This document shows positions 26,616-35,493 of a DNA stretch of 64,000 nt, one piece after another. The first letter of the stretch is position 1. Each line of letters starts with the position of its first letter. A model generated the notes under the pieces. It ran no database searches, was not told the DNA's origin, and saw only the letters and a program-made list of their open reading frames with translations. The position numbers and the translations under genes are program-made. The stretch comes from CAZFPA01 sp964520975 (GTDB taxonomy: Bacteria; Bacillota; Negativicutes; Selenomonadales; Selenomonadaceae). The stretch covers positions 1 through 64,000 of the forward strand of contig CAZFPA010000005.1 in the NCBI GenBank assembly GCA_964520975.1. Direction: 5' to 3'.

Positions 26616-28175
26616 ATGAAGACTTTTTTACGCTGTATCCTGTTCACCCTGCTGCTCTGTGTCGGCTGCGCGCCAGCGCTCGCCCAGGAGCAGACCGCCG
26701 TGGTTCCCGCGGCTCACATCACGATCCTGCATACCAACGATATGCATGGACGCGTCCTGCCCGAGGATGACCGCGGCAACTCCATCGGTCTGCCCGAAAT
26801 CGCGGCAGCAGTCCAGACGATCCGCCAGCAGAATCCCGGCACCCTGCTCGTCGATGCCGGCGATACCCTGCATGGCATGCCGGAGATCAACATCAGCCAG
26901 GGAAAGAACATGGCCGTGCTCCTGGATGCCCTGGGCTATGATCTCATGGTCCCCGGCAACCACGACTACAACTACGGCAGTGCCCGCCTGCAGGAGCTGG
27001 CCCGCGGCATGCACTGCACCGTACTCAGTGCCAATACCATCGACCGCCGCACAAAGCAGCCGCTGTTCGCACCCAGCAAGATCATCGTGCGCGACGGCGT
27101 GCGCATTGCGTTCTTCGGCATTACGACACCGGAAACAGCCAATAAGACCTCGCCCCGCAACGTCAAGGACATCGTCTTTACCGATGCCATTGCCGCAGCC
27201 CGCGAGCAGGTCCGCGTGTTGCGCCCCCAGGCCGATCTCCTCATCGGAATCATGCATGTCGGCCTCGACAAGAGCTCCGTCGTAACGAGCGATGCGATTG
27301 CCCGCGCAGTTCCTGGCATTGATGTCATCATCGATGGACACAGCCATACCGAGCTGCCCGATGGCCTGCTGGTCGGCAGCACGCTCATCGCCCAGACCGG
27401 CTGCTATGACCACCGCCTCGGCCGGGTGGACCTCACGGTACAGGACAAAAAGGTCACGGCAAAGACAGCCCACCTTTACACGCCCGCTGAGCTCACAGCC
27501 ATCGCCCCGCAGCCTGATGCGGCAATCACAGCCCGCATCAGCCAGATGAAGACAGCGAACCAGGCTTTGTTTGCCGAGGTCATTGCCCACAGCAATCTTC
27601 CACTATCCGGAGAACGTGCCCTCGTCCGCACCCGTGAAACAACGCTCGGCGATCTGAGTGCCGATGCCCTGCGCGCCGCAGCCCAGGCGGATATTGCGAT
27701 TGTCAACGGCGGCAGCATCCGCACCGATCTCAAGGCCGGCGCCGTGACCCGCCTCGATATGATGTCCATTTTCCCCTTCGGCAATACACTCAAGAAGGTC
27801 GAGGTCAGCGGGGCTGTCCTGCAATCCATCCTCGAGCATTCCGTCAGCCAGCTGCCGGCTGCCTCCGGCGGCTTCCTGCAGGTCAGCGGCCTGACCTTTA
27901 CCTACGATGTTTCCCAGCCGGCCGGGCAGCGCGTATCGGATATCCGCATCGCCGGAAAGCCGCTGGTGCTGACCAGGACCTATACGCTGGCAGCCAATGA
28001 TTTCCTGACCGCTGGCGGCGACGGCTATACGATGCTCCAAAGCGCCAGGGTCATCGGGGAATACGGCACCTGTGAGGAAGCCATGACCAGCTGGCTCAAC
28101 CAGCATGGCGTGACGAGCCAGACCAGTGCCAACCGCATCCAGCCGCAGGCCGCTGCGTTCCCGGCCGCTGCCTGA
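26616..28175 (+). CDS. Exported 5'-nucleotidase / 2',3'-cyclic phosphodiesterase family protein
   Basis: A 519-residue exported metallophosphatase of the UshA/YfkN group that removes phosphate from extracellular nucleotides. A signal peptide ends near A-L-A-Q (residue 24). The calcineurin-like domain shows LHTNDMHGRV near 40, DAGDTLHG near 90, GNHDYNYG near 120, IMHVG near 210 and DGHSHTELPDG near 235. The C-terminal nucleotidase domain (about 330-500) has N-G-G-S-I-R-T-D near 370. AAGGAGG precedes the ATG. No cell-wall anchor motif is present, so it is probably periplasmic or released. It likely feeds nucleoside and phosphate salvage. Confidence 0.92.
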   Translation: MKTFLRCILFTLLLCVGCAPALAQEQTAVVPAAHITILHTNDMHGRVLPEDDRGNSIGLPEIAAAVQTIRQQNPGTLLVDAGDTLHGMPEINISQGKNMAVLLDALGYDLMVPGNHDYNYGSARLQELARGMHCTVLSANTIDRRTKQPLFAPSKIIVRDGVRIAFFGITTPETANKTSPRNVKDIVFTDAIAAAREQVRVLRPQADLLIGIMHVGLDKSSVVTSDAIARAVPGIDVIIDGHSHTELPDGLLVGSTLIAQTGCYDHRLGRVDLTVQDKKVTAKTAHLYTPAELTAIAPQPDAAITARISQMKTANQALFAEVIAHSNLPLSGERALVRTRETTLGDLSADALRAAAQADIAIVNGGSIRTDLKAGAVTRLDMMSIFPFGNTLKKVEVSGAVLQSILEHSVSQLPAASGGFLQVSGLTFTYDVSQPAGQRVSDIRIAGKPLVLTRTYTLAANDFLTAGGDGYTMLQSARVIGEYGTCEEAMTSWLNQHGVTSQTSANRIQPQAAAFPAAA

Positions 28176-28218
28176 CACAGCCGGACCGTCAGGCTTCTAC
28201 GATGTACCACAAACAACG

Positions 28219-28260
28219 AAAACAGCCGGAGGCCCCGACAAGGGGCCTCCGGCTGTTTTC
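28219..28260 (+). terminator. Rho-independent terminator of the 5'-nucleotidase gene
   Basis: A perfect GC-rich stem, AACAGCCGGAGGCCCC with its complement, around a short loop and followed by TTTTC. It lies about 45 bases after the stop codon. Confidence 0.93.
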
Positions 28261-28323
28261 GTCAGCAATGTACACGGACCGGTGAAATCCTCCCGGCAGC
28301 TCCATCACCACAATTCTGCATAC

Positions 28324-28348
28324 AAAAAAGGCACCGTTTAACGGTGCC
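28324..28348 (-). terminator. Terminator of the tRNA-Gln gene
   Basis: The minus-strand stem GGCACCG/CGGTGCC followed by TTTTTT, nine bases past the encoded CCA of the tRNA. Confidence 0.9.
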
Positions 28349-28357
28349 GTGCTTTCA

Positions 28358-28433
28358 TGGCTGGGGTAGCTGGACTCGAACCAACGCATGCGGGATTCAG
28401 AATCCCGTGCCTTACCAACTTGGCGATACCCCA
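28358..28433 (-). tRNA. tRNA-Gln (anticodon CUG)
   Basis: A complete 76-base cloverleaf. The acceptor stem TGGGGTA pairs with TACCCCA, the anticodon stem CGGGA/TCCCG holds the loop TTCTGAA with anticodon CTG, GGTTCGAGTCC forms the T-arm, and the 3' CCA is encoded. The U1-A72 pair is usual for glutamine tRNAs. It is a single gene with its own terminator, reading the CAG codon. Confidence 0.95.
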
Positions 28434-28568
28434 ATAACTATCTCTGCTATCAACGTATAATATTATATTCTATCCCGAAAGGCCTGTCAACCCTGTTTAC
28501 GAAAATATTCATTCTTGTGAAAGGAAACTTTGCAATGCAGGCAATATCGCCCTGACAGCACCCGCCGG

Positions 28569-29567
28569 TCAGAACGAATCCAGTGCACGCACGCTTTCCC
28601 GCTCCACAAAGAAGAGCGGCAGATCGCTGTCAGAAACCATCTCGCGGCCGGCCAGCAGCTCCAGCATGCCCTGCGCGGTGCGCATGCCCACGAGCTCATA
28701 GTCGAAAGCAATCGTCGTAAGGGCCGGATAGGTCACTGCACCGATATCATAGCCGCCGAAACCCGCCACGGAGATTTCATCCGGCACCGCGACGCCCTGC
28801 TCATGCAGATAGCGCAGCACGCCCAGGCCGATGTTATCGGTCGCACAGACCACGGCCGTAGGCGCGGCGGCCAGGATCTCATCCCCCTTGGAATAGGCCG
28901 ACATGAAATCAAAGCCCGTTTCAATGAACTTCACCGCAGCGCCCGGATTGTTCTGCTGGAAAGCCTGGACAAAACCCTGCCGCCGGTCCTGCCCCACGGC
29001 CTGATCCGCTTCCGTGACCCCCGCAAACACGACCCGGTGATGTCCCTTCTGGCGGATATAGTCCCCCATCATCGCCCCGGCGCCACGGTCGTTGAGCTTC
29101 ACATAATGCACGGCCGGATGCTGCTGGCCCGTGAATACGAGCGGCAGCTTCAGGCTCTGCGTGAGCTGCAGATGCTCGGGCGTGATGCCGATGGAATCGA
29201 TGATGATGCCGTCGACCCCCTGCCGCTGCAGGCTGACGATATTGGCCAGCTCCTTTTTCTTCTTGAGCTGGCTCACCAGCAGCAGTCCCTGGTAGCCCGC
29301 CGGCTCCAGCACCCGGTTGATGCCGGTGAGCAGTTTGCCCACGGTTACCGAATCCATGCGCGGCAGCACGATGCCGATGAGTTTGCTCTGCTTCATCTTG
29401 AGCCGCTTCGCAAAGAAGTTTGATTTAAAGCCCGTCTCCGCAATGACCCGTTTGACACGCTCTGCCTTTTCCTCACTGATATACCCTTCATTCAAGTATC
29501 GCGATACCGTGCTTTTGGAAACATCCGCCATATCCGCGATATTTTGGATGGTCAGCTTTTTTTCCAT
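28569..29567 (-). CDS. LacI-family transcription regulator
   Basis: A 332-residue repressor. The N-terminal helix-turn-helix T-I-Q-N-I-A-D-M-A-D-V-S-K-S-T-V-S-R-Y-L-N lies at residues 5-25, and the hinge is near 45-60. A periplasmic-binding-like ligand domain fills the rest, with D-G-I-I-I-D-S near 115 and A-G-F-G-G-Y-D near 255. I start at ATG 29567 after GGTGG; an in-frame GTG three codons upstream is possible. It follows ung on the same strand with no sugar genes adjacent, so its effector and targets are unknown and may lie elsewhere. Confidence 0.9.
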   Translation of the reverse strand: MEKKLTIQNIADMADVSKSTVSRYLNEGYISEEKAERVKRVIAETGFKSNFFAKRLKMKQSKLIGIVLPRMDSVTVGKLLTGINRVLEPAGYQGLLLVSQLKKKKELANIVSLQRQGVDGIIIDSIGITPEHLQLTQSLKLPLVFTGQQHPAVHYVKLNDRGAGAMMGDYIRQKGHHRVVFAGVTEADQAVGQDRRQGFVQAFQQNNPGAAVKFIETGFDFMSAYSKGDEILAAAPTAVVCATDNIGLGVLRYLHEQGVAVPDEISVAGFGGYDIGAVTYPALTTIAFDYELVGMRTAQGMLELLAGREMVSDSDLPLFFVERESVRALDSF

Positions 29568-29621
29568 ACATTCCACCGATGCGCCCCGCGCATCCTTCCT
29601 CTCCCCGCAAAAATTCTATTG

Positions 29622-30296
29622 TTAAATATCCGGCAGCTGCCAGTCGATGGGCTGCTGTCCCGTCTGCTCCAAAAAGGCATTGACCTTGGAAAAAGGGCGA
29701 CTGCCAAAAAAGCCCCGCGAAGCGGACAACGGACTCGGATGCGGCGATTCCACAATGAAGTGCTGTCCGTTCGTAATCATTTTTTTCTTGCTGCGCGCCG
29801 GTGAACCCCAAAGGATAAAGGCCATCGGCTTCTCCCGTTCATTGAGCAGGGAGATGATCTTATCCGTAAAGATCTCCCAGCCGTGGCCATGATGAGAATT
29901 CGCGGCATGCTCCCGCACGGTCAGCACCGTGTTCAGCAGCAGTACGCCCTGATCCGCCCAGGGCTTCAGGCAGCCGTTGTTGGGCACAGTACAGCCCAGA
30001 TCCGTCTGCAGTTCCTTGAAGATATTCACGAGGGACGGCGGCGGTGCAATGCCCGGCTGCACGGAAAAGCTCAGGCCATGGGCCTGTCCCGGCCCATGAT
30101 AGGGGTCCTGCCCCAGGATCACGACCTTGGTATCGGCCAGACTTGTATAGTGCAGTGCATTGAAAATCGCGTACATGTCCGGATATACATGATGGGTGCG
30201 ATACTCCTGTATGAGAAACTGACGCAGTTCCTTATAATACGGCCGCTGCATCTCCGCCGTCAGGTACTCGCCCCAGTCATTCTTGAAAATGTCCAT
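29622..30296 (-). CDS. ung: Uracil-DNA glycosylase
   Basis: Removes uracil from DNA to start base-excision repair. This is a 224-residue family 1 enzyme with the water-activating motif [14 protein letters not shown] near residue 62, the N-S-H-H-G-H-G-W-E segment near 150 and the minor-groove loop [14 protein letters not shown] near 187. ATG 30296 follows AGGAGG; a longer frame from 30320 lacks a ribosome site. A copy of the dispersed promoter repeat lies directly upstream (30327-30356), pointing at this gene. Confidence 0.97.
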   Translation of the reverse strand: MDIFKNDWGEYLTAEMQRPYYKELRQFLIQEYRTHHVYPDMYAIFNALHYTSLADTKVVILGQDPYHGPGQAHGLSFSVQPGIAPPPSLVNIFKELQTDLGCTVPNNGCLKPWADQGVLLLNTVLTVREHAANSHHGHGWEIFTDKIISLLNEREKPMAFILWGSPARSKKKMITNGQHFIVESPHPSPLSASRGFFGSRPFSKVNAFLEQTGQQPIDWQLPDI

Positions 30297-30326
30297 CCCT
30301 CTGCCTCCTGTTTCCATCATCTTCTT

Positions 30327-30356
30327 ATTATAACGTCATTGTTCAAGCTTTTTCAA
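30327..30356 (-). repeat. Dispersed promoter repeat, copy G (towards ung)
   Basis: On the minus strand TTGAAA (30351-30356), exactly 18 bases containing CTTGAACAATGACG, then TATAAT (30327-30332). The palindrome over the -35 seen in other copies is not kept here. It ends 31 bases before the ung start codon. Confidence 0.75.
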
Positions 30357-30386
30357 GGGGCCGCCGACGCTGATTCTGCCGAGTAT

Positions 30387-30425
30387 GATTTCGCGTTGCG
30401 AAATCCTGAACAATGGCGTTATAAC
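30387..30425 (+). repeat. Dispersed promoter repeat, copy A
   Basis: The palindrome GATTTCGCGTTGCGAAATC (30387-30405) covers TTGCGA (30396-30401). An 18-base spacer leads to TATAAC (30420-30425). Copy B follows 137 bases later, so the pair is a tandem duplication. Confidence 0.8.
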
Positions 30426-30523
30426 TCGGAATAAAATGTCGTTACTACTGTAGGTATCGGGCATAAATGGAACTGCAGGCAATACGTTAAACCTGCTCAC
30501 CTTGTTGAAACGCTGATGAGTAT

Positions 30524-30562
30524 GATTTCGCGTTGCGAAATCCTGAACAATGGCGTTATAAT
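30524..30562 (+). repeat. Dispersed promoter repeat, copy B (towards GGDEF sensor)
   Basis: The same 19-bp palindrome (30524-30542), TTGCGA (30533-30538), 18 bases, and a perfect TATAAT (30557-30562). It lies 68 bases before the start codon of the GGDEF sensor gene and is probably its promoter. Confidence 0.82.
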
Positions 30563-30630
30563 TGAATAAACTTATTCTATGCGGCTCGGCAACGCTGCGG
30601 AGCTGCCCGCGAAGAAAGAAGGGAAAAACC

Positions 30631-32808
30631 ATGCGGCGATTCCTGTCTGGACTGCTGCTGCTGTCCTTTCTGCTGCTTATTTGCATGCCGGCAACGGCTG
30701 CGGCCTCACGTACCATCCGCGTGGGTTGTCCATCCCAGCATGTATTCATCGAACGGCAAAAGGATGGCCGGCTGCGGGGATACCTTGTAGCCTACCTGAA
30801 CCGGATCAGCGATACCACGGACTGGCAGTACGAATATGTGATGGACTCCTGGGAAAACTGCCTGGCAATGCTGCGCAACGGAGAGATTGACGTGCTGAGC
30901 TGCGTGGAACGCACGCCATGGCTGGAAAAGGAATTCCTGTTCAGCAAGCCTTACGTGCACGATACGCTGGCCATTTACGCCCGCCAGGAGGATGACAACT
31001 TTTTCTACAACGACCCGGACAGCCTGCAGAACGGCATCATCGGCATTGCCACCGATATGCCGCATCGCCGGGAGATTTTCCAGTTTCTCGAAACCTCCGG
31101 CCTGCAGCCACAGCTGCAGTATTTCAACGATGAAGAAGACCTCACCGCGGCACTGTATACGGGAAAAATCGACCTCGCGCTGCTGCGCGGCACCATGGCA
31201 CCGCGCGATGCGAAGATCGTGACGGCTTTTGCCCCCACGCCCTTCTATTTCATCACCACTCCGCAGAATCAGGCACTGCACGATGAGCTCGACTATGCCA
31301 TCGCGGAGCTGCAGACCGCGGAGCCTCTGCTGGAAGGCACGCTCGTCGAGGAATTCTACGGTCACTCCGGACACCGTCTCTTCAGCTATACGCGGCAGGA
31401 AATGGATTTCATCCACAATACGGCTCCGCTGCGCGTCATCTGCCTGCAGGAACAGCCCCCTTTCGAATACTACCAGAACGGCAAGGCCGTAGGCATCTAC
31501 CCTGACCTGCTGCGCCTGCTTGCGCGCGAAAGTGACCTGCCCATCGAATTTCTGCCGGCCAGCACCATGCAGGAGGCCCTCGATATGATTGAACAGGATC
31601 AGGCGGATGCCGTCCTGTCCACCTACCGCAACATGCTGCAGCCATCGGATGACATGCTTTTCAGCGAGCCGCTGCTCACCGAGAAGTACACGATTGTCGG
31701 GCGCCGGGATTTCATCCAGCCCGATGACGATGTGCTGACCATTGCTGTACCGCGTGTGTTCCGCGGCATCCAGGACTTCATCCATGACCACCACCCGAAT
31801 TGGGAAATTATTCCCTGTGATACCTCGACCGAGGCTTTTCACCTGGTGGATAACGGGCAGGCTGATATCCTGGCCATCAACACGATCCGGCTGCAGGCCG
31901 ATGATCCGCTGACGCTCTATCCGTCACTGACCACGCTGCCGACGCTTTCGATGAACATTCCCATGAACATTGCGTTTTCCTCACGCGAGCCCAAGCTGCT
32001 GCGCTCAATCTTCAACAAGAGCATCGCCCGGCTGGAGCCCAAGGAAGTCGAACACATTGTACTGGATTATACGATTGTCACGAGCCATGAATTCACACCA
32101 TCCTACCTGCTGGTGCACTACCCGCTGCAGACCGGCGGTACCATCGCGCTGCTGGTACTGATCCTCCTGAGCGGCGGCTTCGTCGCCTACCACAGCCATG
32201 TCACGCGCCGCAATAACGTACTGCTCAGGAAAAAGAACCAGGAGCTTGAGGCCGCTCTCCGAAATCTCGAATCGACCTCCATTGACCGCGACAATTACAA
32301 GTTCTTCGCGGAAAAGGACCTGCTCACCGGACTTTACAATAAGCTCACGATAGAGAATGCAGTCCAGGAGCGCCTCACACACTCCGGCAGCATCAGCCAC
32401 GCGCTCATTATCATCGACCTCGATCATTTCAAGGCCGCCAACGACACGTATGGTCACCAGTACGGTGATGAGCTGCTGCAGCGCTTTGCGGCCCGGCTGC
32501 AGGACTCGCTCCGCCAGGAGGATCTCATTGGCCGCTTCGGCGGCGATGAATTCATCATCTTCCTCAAGGGCGTCCATACACCGGAAAGCCTGCGGACCAT
32601 CGCCAGGAAACTCGGGGATGTCGCACGCGGCCTCGACAACCGCAATGGTCATCCCGTCGTATCAGCCAGTATCGGCATTGCACTTTCTCCCCAGCACGGT
32701 AAAAGCTACGAGGAGCTCTTCCAGGCAGCCGATACCGCCCTCTATGCGGTCAAGCAGCACGGACGCGACAACTTCTGCATTGCCGGCCGCGATCCCGAAA
32801 CGGACTGA
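30631..32808 (+). CDS. Membrane diguanylate cyclase with two SBP_bac_3 sensor domains
   Basis: A 725-residue signalling protein. A signal segment (residues 1-25) is followed by two extracytoplasmic amino-acid-binding-type domains (about 30-255 and 265-485), a membrane helix near 505-525, a short coiled coil, and a C-terminal GGDEF domain. The active site is intact (GRFGGDEFIIF near 635) and D-L-D-H-F-K near 595 is normal, so it should make cyclic di-GMP in response to a small ligand. The ATG at 30631 follows GAAGGG. Its input half is homologous to that of the hybrid kinase at 44968. Expression is probably driven by copy B of the promoter repeat. Confidence 0.92.
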   Translation: MRRFLSGLLLLSFLLLICMPATAAASRTIRVGCPSQHVFIERQKDGRLRGYLVAYLNRISDTTDWQYEYVMDSWENCLAMLRNGEIDVLSCVERTPWLEKEFLFSKPYVHDTLAIYARQEDDNFFYNDPDSLQNGIIGIATDMPHRREIFQFLETSGLQPQLQYFNDEEDLTAALYTGKIDLALLRGTMAPRDAKIVTAFAPTPFYFITTPQNQALHDELDYAIAELQTAEPLLEGTLVEEFYGHSGHRLFSYTRQEMDFIHNTAPLRVICLQEQPPFEYYQNGKAVGIYPDLLRLLARESDLPIEFLPASTMQEALDMIEQDQADAVLSTYRNMLQPSDDMLFSEPLLTEKYTIVGRRDFIQPDDDVLTIAVPRVFRGIQDFIHDHHPNWEIIPCDTSTEAFHLVDNGQADILAINTIRLQADDPLTLYPSLTTLPTLSMNIPMNIAFSSREPKLLRSIFNKSIARLEPKEVEHIVLDYTIVTSHEFTPSYLLVHYPLQTGGTIALLVLILLSGGFVAYHSHVTRRNNVLLRKKNQELEAALRNLESTSIDRDNYKFFAEKDLLTGLYNKLTIENAVQERLTHSGSISHALIIIDLDHFKAANDTYGHQYGDELLQRFAARLQDSLRQEDLIGRFGGDEFIIFLKGVHTPESLRTIARKLGDVARGLDNRNGHPVVSASIGIALSPQHGKSYEELFQAADTALYAVKQHGRDNFCIAGRDPETD

Positions 32809-32832
32809 GCGGATACCGCATTTTCCACCAAA

Positions 32833-32876
32833 AAGGCCTCTGGGCGTGATGGACTTCCATCACGGCCAGAGGCCTT
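32833..32876. terminator. Terminator between GGDEF gene and Ser/Thr-rich gene
   Basis: The stem AAGGCCTCTG/CAGAGGCCTT with an inner CGTGATGG/CCATCACG stem and A and T runs on either side, so it can act in both directions. Confidence 0.9.
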
Positions 32877-32923
32877 CTTTTCTAAATCCATTTATCATTG
32901 CACAGCATCCTTACTGATTCCCG

Positions 32924-33379
32924 TCACACCGCGCTGGTAAACAGCGAGCCGGACGTGATGCTCGTGGAAGTATCGTTGAACTTGTCGAGATTCTGCAGCA
33001 GACTGCTCTGCTGGCTGCTCGCGAGACTCACCGTGTTCGCGCCGGCCGTATGAGCAACTGTTCCCTTGTCCACGGTCGTCATGTTCGTGACTTCAGGCTG
33101 ATCCTGCGGCTTTGCCGCCCGCGTCTTCGTCTGTGAGATGATCTTGCCGTCCTGCATGACCGTGATAAGCACCGATCCATCGGATAATACCTTGGTCATC
33201 GTAACCGTATCATCATCACTGCTGCTGCTCCCATTATCGCCGTACCCGGTAGCTGGTGCTCCAGACTGCAGATTTTCCACCATCTGGGAAAAAGTATCCT
33301 GCACACTGGAAGTGCTCGTGGTCTTGCTCGTCGTGCTCCACAGCGCACTCGTGCTGCTGATCGAACTGATTCCGCTCAT
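32924..33379 (-). CDS. Ser/Thr-rich protein of unknown function
   Basis: A 151-residue protein that I do not recognise. The first 35 residues are almost only Ser, Thr and small residues, a central part (about 60-95) has predicted strands (V-T-M-T-K-V-L-S-D-G-S-V-L-I-T-V-M-Q-D-G-K), and the tail is again Ser/Thr/Gln-rich. There is no signal peptide or membrane helix. The pattern resembles flagellar or envelope-associated hypothetical proteins, but I make no functional call. It is a single gene between the convergent GGDEF gene and the cobalt-type transporter. Confidence 0.6.
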   Translation of the reverse strand: MSGISSISSTSALWSTTSKTTSTSSVQDTFSQMVENLQSGAPATGYGDNGSSSSDDDTVTMTKVLSDGSVLITVMQDGKIISQTKTRAAKPQDQPEVTNMTTVDKGTVAHTAGANTVSLASSQQSSLLQNLDKFNDTSTSITSGSLFTSAV

Positions 33380-33465
33380 GCCAATTCCTCCTTTGCTAAA
33401 AATTTACAGGAATCCCCTGCATATTCTTTATATCGGATATATCCCCGAAAAATTAAGCAAAAATA

Positions 33466-33975
33466 TCAAATTTTTTTAAACTGCAGCCGCGCGACCAGCA
33501 GGCGGGCCAGCAGAATCCCGGCCAGCCCGGTCACGAGCTGCGGCCAGCCCATCATGAAACCCAGCATGGCCGCGGCTTTGGGCGGCAATGCCGCGAGCCT
33601 GGCCACCAGCAGCGCACCGCCATAGAGCACGCCCATTTTAAGAACGGGAATGCCCCAGACCAGGCGATGCGAAAGAAAGCGCCCCGCAAGCCAGGCAAAC
33701 AGCATATTTCCCAGGCCGATGACCGGTACCATCGGAAATACGGCCAGATGCCCCTGGAAAAAGGCCGTAAGCGGCAGCACAAGACCAATGACCGCGGCCG
33801 CCCCCCGCTGCGTGACAGCCACCGCCAGCACCAGCACCATATTCACGAGCGTTCCGACGAGGAACAGCTCCACCGGCGGCGGCAGCATCGGCAGTACAAA
33901 GCGCAGCCCCTGGAACACGAGCCCCAGTGCCAGGAAAAAAGCCAGATATACATAAAAATGCCAATTTGTTTTCAT
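33466..33975 (-). CDS. Small integral membrane protein, possible ECF S-component
   Basis: A 169-residue protein made of about five to six hydrophobic helices, starting with a short K-T-N-W cytoplasmic tail. The size, the conserved-looking P-P-P-V-E-L-F-L-V-G-T-L-V-N-M segment and its place 11 bases after cbiO suggest a substrate-binding S-component or an accessory membrane subunit of the ECF-type importer encoded upstream. The substrate cannot be inferred from sequence. If it is an S-component, the CbiQ/CbiO module may serve two cargos. Confidence 0.55.
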   Translation of the reverse strand: MKTNWHFYVYLAFFLALGLVFQGLRFVLPMLPPPVELFLVGTLVNMVLVLAVAVTQRGAAAVIGLVLPLTAFFQGHLAVFPMVPVIGLGNMLFAWLAGRFLSHRLVWGIPVLKMGVLYGGALLVARLAALPPKAAAMLGFMMGWPQLVTGLAGILLARLLVARLQFKKI

Positions 33976-33986
33976 TCCATTCTCTC

Positions 33987-34655
33987 CTATCGCCGTTCGA
34001 GCGTATGCTCTTCCGTGAGCACGAGCCGGAAGTCTGCCAGCGCCTGCAGGCGTGCATCGTCATGCGTCGAAAGCAGCAGGGTCTTGCCTGCCGCCTTGAG
34101 CGCACGCAAAAAATCCACGAGCCAGTCCTGCGTGCGCTGATCCAGCGCACTCAGCGGTTCATCCATCGTCCATACCTCGGGGTTCATCGTGAGCACCGAG
34201 GCGATCGCCGTTTTTTTCTTCTCGCCGCCCGAAAGGTAGTACGGTGCGCGGTCGCGCAGCCGCTCAAGTGACAGCAGCGCCAGTGCGTCCTCCACCCGCG
34301 CCCGCACCTCCGCCTCGGACAGGCCGAGCTGCTGCGGCCCAAAGGCCAGTTCCTCCGCCACGCTCGTACAGAAGAGCTGCACGTCCGGATTCTGCCAGAC
34401 AAAGCCCACCCGCTGATGGAACCGCTTGGAAAACCGATGGTCGCGCATGCCGGCTTCCGTAATCTCCTGCCCATCAAAAAGGTATTGCCCGCGCTGCGGA
34501 AACACCAGGCCATTGAGCAGCTTCAGCAGCGTGGACTTTCCCGCGCCATTCGGCCCCTCAAGCAGCACCGCCGCACCGGCCGGAATCGTAAAGTCCACCG
34601 CGCGCAGTATCGGCTCCGTACCATAGGCATACCATATATCTCTGCATTCTATCAT
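33987..34655 (-). CDS. cbiO: ECF/Cbi-type transporter ATPase
   Basis: A 222-residue ABC ATPase of the CbiO/EcfA class. Walker A GPNGAGKST is near residue 34 and the signature LSGGEKKKTAIASVL near 140. Walker B reads P-E-V-W-T-M-D-E-P near 165, with Trp-Thr replacing the usual hydrophobic pair but the Asp and Glu kept. The H-loop is STHDD near 197. Its start overlaps the cbiQ stop by four bases. It powers cobalt or nickel uptake with CbiM and CbiQ. Confidence 0.9.
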   Translation of the reverse strand: MIECRDIWYAYGTEPILRAVDFTIPAGAAVLLEGPNGAGKSTLLKLLNGLVFPQRGQYLFDGQEITEAGMRDHRFSKRFHQRVGFVWQNPDVQLFCTSVAEELAFGPQQLGLSEAEVRARVEDALALLSLERLRDRAPYYLSGGEKKKTAIASVLTMNPEVWTMDEPLSALDQRTQDWLVDFLRALKAAGKTLLLSTHDDARLQALADFRLVLTEEHTLERR

Positions 34656-35455
34656 CCGATTACACCCTCAACATAAAGATAAAAAGCCACCACCAGAATA
34701 GCTGCCAGCACCAGCCCCGCATCCTGCCCGCGCCAGTGCCTGTCGCGGCCGGACGGATACTGCCCCGTAAACCCCCGGCAGAGCATAGCCTCATACATAT
34801 CCTGTGACAGCTGCTGCGATTTCAAAAAAGTCGCCCCGAGCACGCCCGACACGGCCCGGCTCTTGTGGCGGATCTCACCGACAGCCCGCAGCTTCAGCGC
34901 CCAGAGCATCTGCCCCGCAATCTCGCCAAGCACCACGATGTACTTGAGTGTGAGATCAAGGATCTGGATGAAGAGTGGCGGCACATGAAAAAGCCGCAGG
35001 CTCGCAGTGAGCGCATGCCAGGAGGTTCCCTCCACCAGCAGCCCCAGTGCCGAAACCGTCAGAAAGGTCTTGCCCGGGATCAGCAGCAGCGCCCGGCCCC
35101 CGCCCAGCCACAGCGAGGGCAGCAGCAGCAGTGCCGAGACGAAAGCCGCGGCCAGCGCCTGCCGCACGATGCGCAGGCTTTCCTCCCCCGGCCGCAGGCA
35201 CAGCAATACAAGGATGCCCGCCAGCACCGTGAACAGGAACACCTGCGTGCGCGCGCTGACCACGAGCACCGTAAGCGCCAGCACGAAAAGCAGCCAGCCC
35301 GGCCGCAGCCCGGCCGGCCGGCGCGACTGTGCACGAAGCCGCAGCAGCACATCCAGCACGCGCAAAAGCGACCGGGAAATGAAATAATCCCGGCCGCCAG
35401 ATGGCTGATATGTTTCTGTCTTATATACCCAATCGGGCAGCTTCAGCTCAGACAT
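34652..35455 (-). CDS. cbiQ: ECF/Cbi-type transmembrane coupling protein
   Basis: A 267-residue T-component with about five helices. The coupling-helix region includes R-A-V-G-E-I-R-H-K-S-R-A-V-S-G near 190-205, close to the usual ARG-like motifs that contact the ATPase. I start at ATG 35455 (MSELKLPDW), preceded by GGGAG at eight bases. A longer frame to 35497 would overlap cbiM and lacks a site. Confidence 0.85.
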   Translation of the reverse strand: MSELKLPDWVYKTETYQPSGGRDYFISRSLLRVLDVLLRLRAQSRRPAGLRPGWLLFVLALTVLVVSARTQVFLFTVLAGILVLLCLRPGEESLRIVRQALAAAFVSALLLLPSLWLGGGRALLLIPGKTFLTVSALGLLVEGTSWHALTASLRLFHVPPLFIQILDLTLKYIVVLGEIAGQMLWALKLRAVGEIRHKSRAVSGVLGATFLKSQQLSQDMYEAMLCRGFTGQYPSGRDRHWRGQDAGLVLAAILVVAFYLYVEGVIG

Positions 35456-35493
35456 TTCTCCGACTCCCTGCGATGGTTTGACAGAACCCTGTA

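Noticed and set aside
28324..28433. Integration site or prophage at tRNA-Gln
   Set aside because: No integrase gene or direct repeat of the tRNA 3' end is present in the neighbourhood.
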